A stretch of 5,332 bases of DNA from Gemmatimonadota bacterium (GTDB lineage Bacteria > Gemmatimonadota > Gemmatimonadetes > Longimicrobiales > Longimicrobiaceae), in NCBI GenBank assembly GCA_019348475.1, contig JAHWJJ010000109.1:5276-10607 (forward strand). Direction: 5' to 3'. Positions 1-4,740 of the stretch are shown here, in pieces. Below the pieces are notes generated by a model that was given only the letters and a program-made list of their open reading frames with translations, did no database searches and was not told the origin of the DNA. The position numbers were made by a program, and so were the translations under genes. Positions within the stretch are counted from its first letter, which is position 1; each line of letters opens with the position of its first letter.

Positions 1-194
1 CCGCCCACGATGGCGCGGTGCGTTCCGTGCCCCTCGCCCGTGGCGGCGAAGGAGCCGTGCAGCTGAATGCGCACCCGGTCCGGCGTGCCGCCCGCCACGG
101 CCCGCGCGATCAGCCCCAGGCGGCACGCGCCCGCCGTGTGCGACGAGGAAGGCCCGACCATGGTGGGTCCCAGGATGTCGAAGAGAGATACCAT
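1..194 (-). CDS. sdaAB: L-serine dehydratase, beta chain (N-terminal part, cut by window edge)
   Basis: This is the start of the beta subunit of the iron-sulfur L-serine dehydratase, a cytoplasmic [4Fe-4S] enzyme that deaminates L-serine to pyruvate and ammonia. Translating the minus strand from the ATG at 194-192 gives 64 open codons up to the left edge. The N-terminus begins [20 protein letters not shown], followed by AGACRLG. The GPSSSHTAG block at residues 14-22 is the hallmark of this family, and the [16 protein letters not shown] stretch at about residues 46-61 also fits. In two-subunit versions the beta chain partners an alpha chain that carries most of the cluster ligands; that gene would lie outside the window, if it is separate. 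The start sits directly at the family's usual N-terminus, so a longer upstream start is unlikely. No Shine-Dalgarno sequence precedes it. The family call is very secure; whether this is a separate beta chain or the front of a fused enzyme cannot be decided here. Confidence 0.93.
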   Translation of the reverse strand, partial: MVSLFDILGPTMVGPSSSHTAGACRLGLIARAVAGGTPDRVRIQLHGSFAATGEGHGTHRAIVG

Positions 195-200
195 TCGCGC

Positions 201-206
201 AAGATA
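201..206 (-). promoter_or_regulatory. Possible -10 box of a leaderless sdaAB transcript
   Basis: On the minus strand the hexamer TATCTT (206 to 201) ends six bases before the sdaAB ATG. It matches the TANNNT form of a -10 element. With normal spacing, transcription would begin at or next to the A of the start codon, giving a leaderless mRNA, which agrees with the missing ribosome binding site. No good -35 hexamer lies 16-18 bases further upstream, so this rests on a single hexamer and may be chance. Confidence 0.3.
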
Positions 207-492
207 GGCGCGGTGGACGCAAGGGGCCAGACGGTCCGATGGATTCCGCGCACGGGTGCCGGTGCGACTCCGGCGTCGCCGCGCCGGTCCCGGCCGCGGC
301 CGGCCGGGCACAACCCACGGCAGGAACGGGAAAGCGGCAGCCACGCCCTTGCACTCGTGTAGCAACCGGAGGCGCCGCCCGCGCCCGCGATCCGTACGGC
401 TCCAGCAGCGCCCCCGGCGGCCGGTTCGATCGAGCGGCGCGCGACGACGAAGGTAGAAATCAACCCGGCGGGCTTTCTCCCACGCGGCCGCT

Positions 493-517
493 GCCGCAGG
501 ATCATTTTTCCTGCGGC
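493..517. terminator. Stem-loop in the intergenic region (terminator-like or RNA hairpin)
   Basis: Arms GCCGCAGGA (493-501) and TCCTGCGGC (509-517) are perfect complements over 9 bp and enclose the 7-base loop TCATTTT. The stem is GC-rich and compact, as in an intrinsic terminator, but neither strand has a T-run after it. No gene ends next to it: sdaAB starts 299 bases to the left and points away, and the propeller gene starts 319 bases to the right. It could end an unannotated small RNA or be part of a long 5' leader. The structure is certain as sequence; the function is a guess. Confidence 0.4.
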
Positions 518-740
518 CAACAGTTGTCGCCCTTCGTGCGTTGTTCAGCGGCGATTCGCGTACCACCTCGGCATGGGTCCATCTGCGCCACCCGTGGGCC
601 CAGTGTGGCCGGGCGCGGCTACCAGGACCCGCGACCATCCGCAGCCGCGTCGCCGAGTTTTGTTCCGACCTCGGGCGGATGCGGAGGTACGGCACGGCGC
701 AGGGTGGCCCTCCTGTGGGGGAGCCCGCCCCTCTCTACGG

Positions 741-757
741 GCATCTCCGGAGGATGC
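741..757. repeat. Near-perfect palindrome upstream of the propeller promoter (operator-like)
   Basis: The 17 bases GCATCTCCGGAGGATGC contain the perfect 8-bp palindrome CTCCGGAG (745-752), flanked by GCATC and GATGC; one base breaks full symmetry. It lies 24 bases before the -35 box of the candidate promoter at 781-809, a place where a transcription factor could bind. It could equally form a small RNA hairpin. No regulator gene is visible in the window. Confidence 0.3.
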
Positions 758-780
758 TCCTGCACCGCGCGAAAATTTTC

Positions 781-809
781 TTGACCGATTTGGATCGCGC
801 TATTAGCAT
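781..809 (+). promoter_or_regulatory. Sigma-70-like promoter for the propeller gene
   Basis: TTGACC (781-786, five of six bases of the consensus -35) is followed after exactly 17 bases by TAGCAT (804-809, four of six of the -10, keeping the key first two and last bases). The A+T palindrome GAAAATTTTC at 771-780 abuts the -35 box and resembles an UP element. This is the most AT-rich patch in the surrounding GC-rich DNA. Transcription would start near 816, leaving a leader of about 20 bases that contains the AGGAGG ribosome site. An alternative -10, TATTAG (801-806), has a poor 14-base spacing. Confidence 0.6.
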
Positions 810-835
810 GGACTTTAGCGAAGCGAGGAGGGGGC

Positions 836-2080
836 ATGCGAAGCCATTGTGCCATCGGGCTGGGCGCCGTGCTGGCCGCCTCAGCCGCCGGCGGGTGCGA
901 TCGGGCACCTCCCCGGCCGGAGGAAATACCGGAGACGACTGTTTCGGCCGCGGCGGACGTTCCCGCACCCGCGCGGGCGGAAGCGCTGCCGGCACCGGTC
1001 GCGGAGCACCAGCAGGATACGGTGCGCGCGCAATGGTCCGTGTCGCCTTCGCCCGTACTGGTGGTGGGGCGGGGGGACGGACCGGGGCAGGACCTGCTGG
1101 GCGTGATCGGGGCCGTCCGGCTGGGCGACGGCACGCTCGTAGTGGCCGACAACGGCTCGCGGGAACTGCGCTTCTTCGACGGCGCGGGACGGCTGCGGTC
1201 GCGCAGTGGTGGCGAGGGCAGTGGCCCGGGCGAGTTCCGCACCCTGCAGGCACTGATCCGGCTCCCGGGGGATTCGCTCGCGGCCTACGACATGGGCCTG
1301 CGGCGGCTTTCCATCTTCGCGCCCGACGGCCGGTTCATCCGCTCCGCTCCCGTCCAGGGCGACGCGGGGGCTCCGCTCCCCGTGGCGGGTTTCGGCGACG
1401 GCACGCTGCTGGTGCGGGAGTCGGGGACGTACAGCCCCGGTTCGACGACCGCGGGGCTGCGGCGGGACAGCATCGGCTTTGCCCGGTACGACACCCGCGG
1501 GAACCGGCTGGCGGCGCTGGGCCGTTTCCCCGGCTCGGAAATTTACGTGGACGCGCGGGACGGACGCTTTTCGGTGACGGTCGTCCCCTTTGCGCGGGCA
1601 ACGGTGGCTACGGCGGGGGGCGAGCAGTTTTTCGTGGCGACCAACGAGCGGCGCGAGGTGCGGGGCTTTACCGCGGCCGGCGGGCGCGCGGTCGTGGCGC
1701 GCGAGGCGGAGCCGCTCCTGCGCGTGACGGAGCAGGATCTGGCCGCGGCGGTGCAACGGCTGGCGGGCAACGGCGGCGCGGGACAGCGAACGGTGGAGCA
1801 GCGGCTCGCGAACGTTCCCCGCTCGCGCACCCATCCGGCCTACCGGCGGCTCAACCTTGACCCCCTCGGCTACCTGTGGGCTACGCTGGCGCAGCGGCCC
1901 GGAGCCCGCAACGGGCGCTGGTCCGTCTTCGACGCCGCGGGAACGCGGGTGCAGCAGATCACCGGACCAGCGATCACGCCCCTGGAGGTGGGGCGGGATT
2001 ACGTCGTAGGGCTGCAGACCACGGATGACGGGGTCGAGGAGGTGGTGGTGCACTCGATCACCCGGCCGGACCCGCGATGA
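836..2080 (+). CDS. Six-bladed beta-propeller protein, probable lipoprotein
   Basis: This 414-residue exported protein is predicted to fold as a six-bladed (NHL-like) beta-propeller; its substrate or partner is unknown. Residues 1-21 form a signal peptide ending in AAGGC, so Cys21 is a plausible lipidation site, although Ala at -3 makes the lipobox weak. A Pro/Ala-rich linker (about 24-60) follows. Blade signs include GDGTLVV (97-103), PGDSL (144-148) and GDGTLLV (187-193), spaced about 42-48 residues apart, and recurring turns of the form F/Y-D-x-x-G at about 113, 160, 217, 277 and 364. A segment at about 297-335 interrupts the blades with a helical, Arg-rich stretch. AGGAGG at 826-831 supports the ATG at 836, though the 4-base gap is short. 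Propellers of this type are common as extracytoplasmic sensor or binding proteins. The gene stands alone on its strand, behind its own promoter and before a shared terminator. The fold is fairly secure, the function unknown. Confidence 0.88.
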   Translation: MRSHCAIGLGAVLAASAAGGCDRAPPRPEEIPETTVSAAADVPAPARAEALPAPVAEHQQDTVRAQWSVSPSPVLVVGRGDGPGQDLLGVIGAVRLGDGTLVVADNGSRELRFFDGAGRLRSRSGGEGSGPGEFRTLQALIRLPGDSLAAYDMGLRRLSIFAPDGRFIRSAPVQGDAGAPLPVAGFGDGTLLVRESGTYSPGSTTAGLRRDSIGFARYDTRGNRLAALGRFPGSEIYVDARDGRFSVTVVPFARATVATAGGEQFFVATNERREVRGFTAAGGRAVVAREAEPLLRVTEQDLAAAVQRLAGNGGAGQRTVEQRLANVPRSRTHPAYRRLNLDPLGYLWATLAQRPGARNGRWSVFDAAGTRVQQITGPAITPLEVGRDYVVGLQTTDDGVEEVVVHSITRPDPR

Positions 2081-2134
2081 ACAGGCGACAGACTCCCGTG
2101 CATGCGCCCGGGCGGCGCCCGCCACGACGCGTAA

Positions 2135-2166
2135 AGGCCCATCCGCCGGGATCGGCGGATGGGCCT
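2135..2166. terminator. Strong hairpin terminator between converging genes
   Basis: The arms AGGCCCATCCGCCG (2135-2148) and CGGCGGATGGGCCT (2153-2166) pair perfectly over 14 bp around the tetraloop GGAT. The hairpin sits 54 bases after the propeller stop (plus) and 22 bases after the DUF2939 stop (minus), so it can serve both. Read on the minus strand, the stem runs into TTTAC, a short U-run; on the plus strand no U-run follows. It is therefore a better intrinsic terminator for the DUF2939 gene and at least a barrier for the propeller transcript. Confidence 0.85.
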
Positions 2167-2188
2167 CGCCACTCCGGGTCGCGTGGCG

Positions 2189-2707
2189 CTACTGGCCGGG
2201 GAAGCGGACGCCGCTCAGGCGCCAGTTCAGGCCGTCGCGGCGCATGACCAGCGCGATGCGCTCGGCGCCCGACTCGCGGTCGCTGTACTGCACCACGAAC
2301 CGGTCCGCCGCCTCCCAGCGGCGGTTGATCTTCACCTTCTCGCGCCACTTCCCCTCCCCGTCGCGCGCATCGCCGTCGCGGTCCGTGGGATTGCGGCCCG
2401 TCATCAGCAGCCCGATGCCCTGGGGCGTGACCGCGGCGTTCACCACCGGCTCCACGATCACCCCCGTCGCCGCGGCGCTCAGCGCGGCGAACACGCCGCC
2501 GTCCTTCTGGATGCCGCGCGAGACGGCGCCCTGCACGTTGCTCTTGATGCTGGTGCGGAGCGCGGGAAAGTCCACCATCTCGTTCAGCGCCTCGGCGTCG
2601 CCGCGCTCGGCGGCGGCCTGCAGCTTGTTGACGGCCATGTACGGCGTGAAGTACAGCCACGCCGCGGCAACGCACAGCGCCAGCGAGAAGAGCGGAAGCT
2701 TTTTCAT
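2189..2707 (-). CDS. DUF2939 family membrane-anchored protein
   Basis: This 172-residue protein matches the pattern of the DUF2939 family, whose function is unknown. Residues 1-3 are MKK and about 4-25 form one hydrophobic segment that lacks a clear cleavage site, so it probably acts as an N-terminal anchor with the rest in the periplasm. The typical family core follows: SPY-like TPYMAVNKLQAAAERGDA (about 21-38), then VDFPALRTSIK (45-55), and a C-terminal beta-rich part ending in WRLSGVRFP (162-170). A charged insert, TDRDGDARDGEGK (108-120), breaks the C-terminal part. A GGAG ribosome site (2720-2717) lies 9 bases before the ATG, which fixes the start. The next gene upstream on this strand ends 278 bases away, so it probably has its own promoter, though I cannot point to one. 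The gene ends at the hairpin at 2135-2166. No catalytic motif is visible. Confidence 0.85.
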   Translation of the reverse strand: MKKLPLFSLALCVAAAWLYFTPYMAVNKLQAAAERGDAEALNEMVDFPALRTSIKSNVQGAVSRGIQKDGGVFAALSAAATGVIVEPVVNAAVTPQGIGLLMTGRNPTDRDGDARDGEGKWREKVKINRRWEAADRFVVQYSDRESGAERIALVMRRDGLNWRLSGVRFPGQ

Positions 2708-2985
2708 CGTCGGAAACTCCGGGGGAACGGCGGACGAGGGGAAAGGCGGTGGACCGCGGGAAACCGATGTTCAGCGGCGCGGCGGTGCCTGTACACCGGA
2801 TGCCGGAGCAGGTGCCCATCGGCGCCGCAGAGGAAGCCTGGGGGTGCTCCACGAACACGCCGAGGGGGCACCCGTTCAGGCGGGCCGGCGCTCCGTCCGC
2901 CGAGTGCGCGACCGCCGGCGCCGCGTCGCGCTCTCCGCGCACGCAGCCAGCGCGAGCGCGGCCACCACCGTCCACGATCAGCGCA
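2708..2985. other. Non-coding gap with several small hairpins
   Basis: These 278 bases lie between the hydrolase stop and the DUF2939 start, both on the minus strand. I see no credible gene. Small inverted repeats are dense: CGGTG/CACCG (2783-2787 and 2794-2798), GGTGCC/GGCGCC (2811-2816 and 2821-2826, one G:T pair), GGGTGC/GCACCC (2842-2847 and 2868-2873), and GCGCGAC/GTCGCGC (2906-2912 and 2925-2931). The last is 54 bases past the hydrolase stop and is the likeliest transcription end for it, but it has no U-run. Small hairpins are expected by chance at this GC content, so only the 7-bp one deserves any weight. No clear promoter for the DUF2939 gene is visible. Confidence 0.5.
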
Positions 2986-3798
2986 TCATCCCCGTTCGTC
3001 CCCTTCGGCCGCGTCATCCAGGCTCTCGGCGAACTCCCGGAGCGCGTCCCAGTAGCGCTCTCCCGCCACCCATGCCAGGTCGTTGTGCCCGGCGCCCCGC
3101 ACCCACAGCTCTCGCTTGGGACCGCGCGCCAGCTCGTACAACCGCCGCCCGTGCCAGAAGCCGACGACGCCGTCCTCGGTTCCGTGGATCACCAGCACGG
3201 GCGCGGTGACGCGCGGCAGCTTCTCGATCGTGCGGAAGCGGTCGAACGGGACCAGCGGGTAGCTGCGCACCACCCGGAAGATGGTGGTGAACGTGCTCTC
3301 CAGCACCAGCCCCGCGACGGGTCGGCGGCTGGCCAGGTCCGCCGCCACCGCGCCGCCCAGCGAACGGCCGTGCGCGATGACGCGCTCCGGCGGCACGCCC
3401 GCGCTGCGCGTCAGGTACTCGTACGCGGCGTCCACGTCCGCGTAGGCCGCGCGCTCCGACGGGCGGCCGGTGCTCAGCCCGTATCCGCTGTAGTCGTACG
3501 CCAGCACGCCAAAGCCGGCGTCGCGCATGCTGGCGAGGAACTCCGCGTTGTCACCCAAGTCCTCGCCGTTGCCGTGGCTGAAGAGGATGGTGTAGCGCGC
3601 GTGCGGGTTCCGCAGGTGCACCGCCGCGATGCTCCCGCCGTCCGCACGCGGGATCAGCAGGATCTCGGACGTCTTCTCGTACCGCTCGCGCGGCGGAAGA
3701 AAAATCAGCCGCTCCGCGAACAGCCAGACCAGCCCCGCAAACGCCGCGTAGGCCAGGATGATGAGCAGGAGCGAGCGGAGCAGCACGCGGGGAAACAT
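2986..3798 (-). CDS. Membrane-anchored alpha/beta hydrolase (ABHD17/BEM46-like)
   Basis: This 270-residue serine hydrolase has its likely active domain outside the cytoplasmic membrane, held by one N-terminal segment (about residues 5-27). The nucleophile elbow GRSLGG puts Ser146 as nucleophile; Asp209 in IHGTEDG and His238 in GAGHND complete the triad. FSHGNGED (73-80) supplies the oxyanion-hole HGN motif, and YDYSGYGLSTGRPSE (101-115) is typical of the ABHD12/13/17 and BEM46 branch, whose members act as esterases, lipases or thioesterases. Length is normal for bacterial members. The true substrate cannot be read from sequence. An in-frame TGA at 3837-3835 limits the start; the ATG at 3798 is the only ATG after it that keeps the membrane segment. 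No Shine-Dalgarno lies before it: the 14 bases upstream are a C-rich run. The upstream gap holds a nested stem-loop (3848-3882). Translation may therefore be weak or dependent on RNA structure. Confidence 0.93.
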   Translation of the reverse strand: MFPRVLLRSLLLIILAYAAFAGLVWLFAERLIFLPPRERYEKTSEILLIPRADGGSIAAVHLRNPHARYTILFSHGNGEDLGDNAEFLASMRDAGFGVLAYDYSGYGLSTGRPSERAAYADVDAAYEYLTRSAGVPPERVIAHGRSLGGAVAADLASRRPVAGLVLESTFTTIFRVVRSYPLVPFDRFRTIEKLPRVTAPVLVIHGTEDGVVGFWHGRRLYELARGPKRELWVRGAGHNDLAWVAGERYWDALREFAESLDDAAEGDERG

Positions 3799-3847
3799 GT
3801 GCGGGGGGTGAATGGCACCGTGGCGACGGCCAACTCACGGGTAAGAG

Positions 3848-3882
3848 GCGCTCTACTACCGACTGAACAAGTCGCTGAGCGC
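3848..3882. other. Nested stem-loop upstream of the hydrolase
   Basis: Two stems are stacked: an outer pair GCGCTC (3848-3853) with GAGCGC (3877-3882), and an inner pair CGACT (3860-3864) with AGTCG (3870-3874) around a 5-base loop. They are separated by an uneven internal loop of 6 and 2 bases. The element sits 55 bases after the TonB-like stop and 50 bases before the hydrolase start, both on the minus strand. It could end the TonB-like transcript, though no U-run follows, or structure the hydrolase leader. Read on the minus strand, part of it resembles a tRNA D-arm (TTCAGTCGGTAG then AGAGCGCC), but no complete cloverleaf can be drawn. Confidence 0.5.
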
Positions 3883-3936
3883 GTTCGCGACAACATCACC
3901 GGGAAAAGGAGCACGGGTGGATGCCGGCTGTCAATT

Positions 3937-4620
3937 TCAGAAGTGCACGGGCTGCTCCACCCATACGTCCACGGGCACGCCGCCGACGGTCGCCGGGCGA
4001 AAGCGCAGCCCGCGCGCGGCGTTGAGTACCCCCTGGTTCACCCCCGGCCGTGGGGCGGTGCGCGAGAGCGTGGCGAACACCACGTCACCTTCGCGGCTCA
4101 CCAGCATCCGCAGCGTTGCCCGTGCGCCGCTCATCTGCCCCGCCGGCGGGCGGTCCGCGCGCACCACGCGACCCAGCTCGCGGGCGAACCACGCGCTGTT
4201 CTCGACGGCGGGCACGCACTCCACCCGCGCGTCGTCCGGCGGAAACGGGCCGTCCAGGCGCACGTGCAGCCAGTCGGAGCGCCCTGGCCACCGGGCCAGG
4301 AGTGCGGCTCGTGCGCTCACCACCGCCTGGACGGCGGACTCCGGCACCGTGGCACCGAGAACGGTCGGTTGCACGCGGCCGCGGCGCCGGTCGAGGATCT
4401 GCATGGCGATCAGCCCCGCCGGCTCGGCGACCCCCGCCTGCCGCGCCGCCGCGATGATCTCGGTCCGCAGCGAGTCCTGGATCGCCTCGCGCAGCACGCG
4501 CTCCTGCACCAGCTCCGGCCGGGTCACGGTGTCCGCCCGGCAGTAGGAGGGCCCGGCCTGCTGCGCCGCAACGGGCGCCGCGGCGAGTGCGGCGAGCAAC
4601 GGCAGGAGGAGGATGCGCAT
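3937..4620 (-). CDS. Exported protein with C-terminal TonB domain (possibly two copies)
   Basis: This 227-residue protein starts with a cleavable signal peptide (residues 1 to about 19, cut near PVAA-QQ) and ends in a TonB C-terminal domain (about 165-227). Its typical marks are a beta strand ending in REGDVV (176-181), AARGLRFRPA (201-210) and the closing strand VDVWVEQPV (217-225). In true TonB this domain contacts the plug of outer-membrane receptors; here there is no retained membrane anchor and no long Pro-rich spacer, so it is probably a free periplasmic protein rather than a working energy transducer. Residues 69-126 line up with the C-terminal domain without gaps over nearly 40 positions, suggesting a degenerate second copy. 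Cys27 and Cys135 could form a disulfide. An in-frame TGA at 4635-4633 makes the ATG at 4620 the only start. No good ribosome site precedes it, and a palindrome overlaps the start. Confidence 0.85.
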   Translation of the reverse strand: MRILLLPLLAALAAAPVAAQQAGPSYCRADTVTRPELVQERVLREAIQDSLRTEIIAAARQAGVAEPAGLIAMQILDRRRGRVQPTVLGATVPESAVQAVVSARAALLARWPGRSDWLHVRLDGPFPPDDARVECVPAVENSAWFARELGRVVRADRPPAGQMSGARATLRMLVSREGDVVFATLSRTAPRPGVNQGVLNAARGLRFRPATVGGVPVDVWVEQPVHF

Positions 4621-4635
4621 GAGATGATCGTCTCA
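4620..4635. repeat. 16-bp palindrome overlapping the TonB-like start codon
   Basis: TGAGATGATCGTCTCA is symmetric in 14 of 16 positions around a central GATC; the broken pair is a T/G. Its left end includes the first base of the minus-strand start codon. As DNA it has the form of an operator; as minus-strand RNA it gives a 5-bp hairpin with a 6-base loop that would take up the A of the AUG. It also overlaps the upstream in-frame TGA. Confidence 0.4.
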
Positions 4636-4668
4636 AAATTGGAGGATCGGTGCCCGGCTCCGGACGAC

Positions 4669-4681
4669 GGATGCCGCATCC
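4669..4681. repeat. Short inverted repeat between uvrA and the TonB-like gene
   Basis: GGATGC (4669-4674) and GCATCC (4676-4681) are perfect inverted arms around one base. On the minus strand it lies just downstream of the candidate -10 box at 4689-4684, a position where a repressor could block transcription. It may instead be a weak hairpin after uvrA, about 60 bases past the stop, but has no U-run. At this length chance is a serious alternative. Confidence 0.3.
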
Positions 4682-4683
4682 AC

Positions 4684-4712
4684 ACAATGGCGCAAAGAAC
4701 GTGCGTCGACAA
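4684..4712 (-). promoter_or_regulatory. Weak candidate promoter for the TonB-like gene
   Basis: On the minus strand TTGTCG (4712 to 4707, four of six -35 bases) is followed after 17 bases by CATTGT (4689 to 4684, three of six -10 bases). The start of transcription would be near 4677, inside the repeat at 4669-4681, leaving a leader of about 57 bases. The spacing is ideal but the -10 is poor, so the gene may instead be read through from uvrA. Confidence 0.3.
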
Positions 4713-4740
4713 GGGACCTGTGGGCGGTATTCAGCATCGC

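Larger units (their letters stand above)
195..835. other. Long non-coding region between diverging genes
   Basis: About 640 bases separate the sdaAB start (minus) from the propeller start (plus). Open frames exist here, but their products are rich in Arg, Pro, Ala and Gly, lack recognisable domains and lack ribosome binding sites, as expected of chance frames in GC-rich DNA. Visible structure: a GC palindrome with 7-bp arms CCCGGCC (289-295) and GGCCGGG (302-308); a 9-bp hairpin at 493-517; a near-palindrome at 741-757; the palindrome GAAAATTTTC (771-780) directly before a promoter at 781-809. A T-loop-like GGTTCGATC near 422-430 has no pairing arms, so it is not a tRNA. The region is longer than two promoters need and could hide a small RNA or a decayed gene, but nothing shows that directly. 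Confidence 0.6.

Noticed and set aside
418..440. GGTTCGATC, a tRNA T-loop-like string
   Set aside because: The flanking bases do not form the T-stem and no other tRNA arms are present.
455..478. AGAAA/TTTCT pair around CCCG/CGGG, terminator-like
   Set aside because: The inner stem would need a one-base loop and the parts are separated by mismatches, so no stable hairpin forms.
110..520. 136-codon open frame on the minus strand overlapping sdaAB
   Set aside because: It overlaps the secure sdaAB gene in another frame and has Arg/Ala/Gly-biased composition without any motif.
239..784. 181-codon open frame on the plus strand in the intergenic region
   Set aside because: Low-complexity Arg/Pro/Gly/Ser product, no ribosome site and no recognisable domain; typical of chance frames in GC-rich DNA.
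1063..1088. G-run cluster that might form a G-quadruplex
   Set aside because: Only three runs of four or more G are present; it lies inside the coding sequence and is expected from Gly/Val/Arg codons at this GC content.
541..1860. 439-codon open frame on the plus strand
   Set aside because: It overlaps the propeller gene in another frame, is extremely Gly/Arg/Ala-rich and lacks a domain; it is a shadow of codon bias.
3841..3900. Minus-strand sequence resembling a tRNA D-arm (TTCAGTCGGTAG, AGAGCGCC)
   Set aside because: No anticodon stem of five pairs and no T-loop follow at the right distance; the pairing is better explained by the nested stem-loop at 3848-3882.
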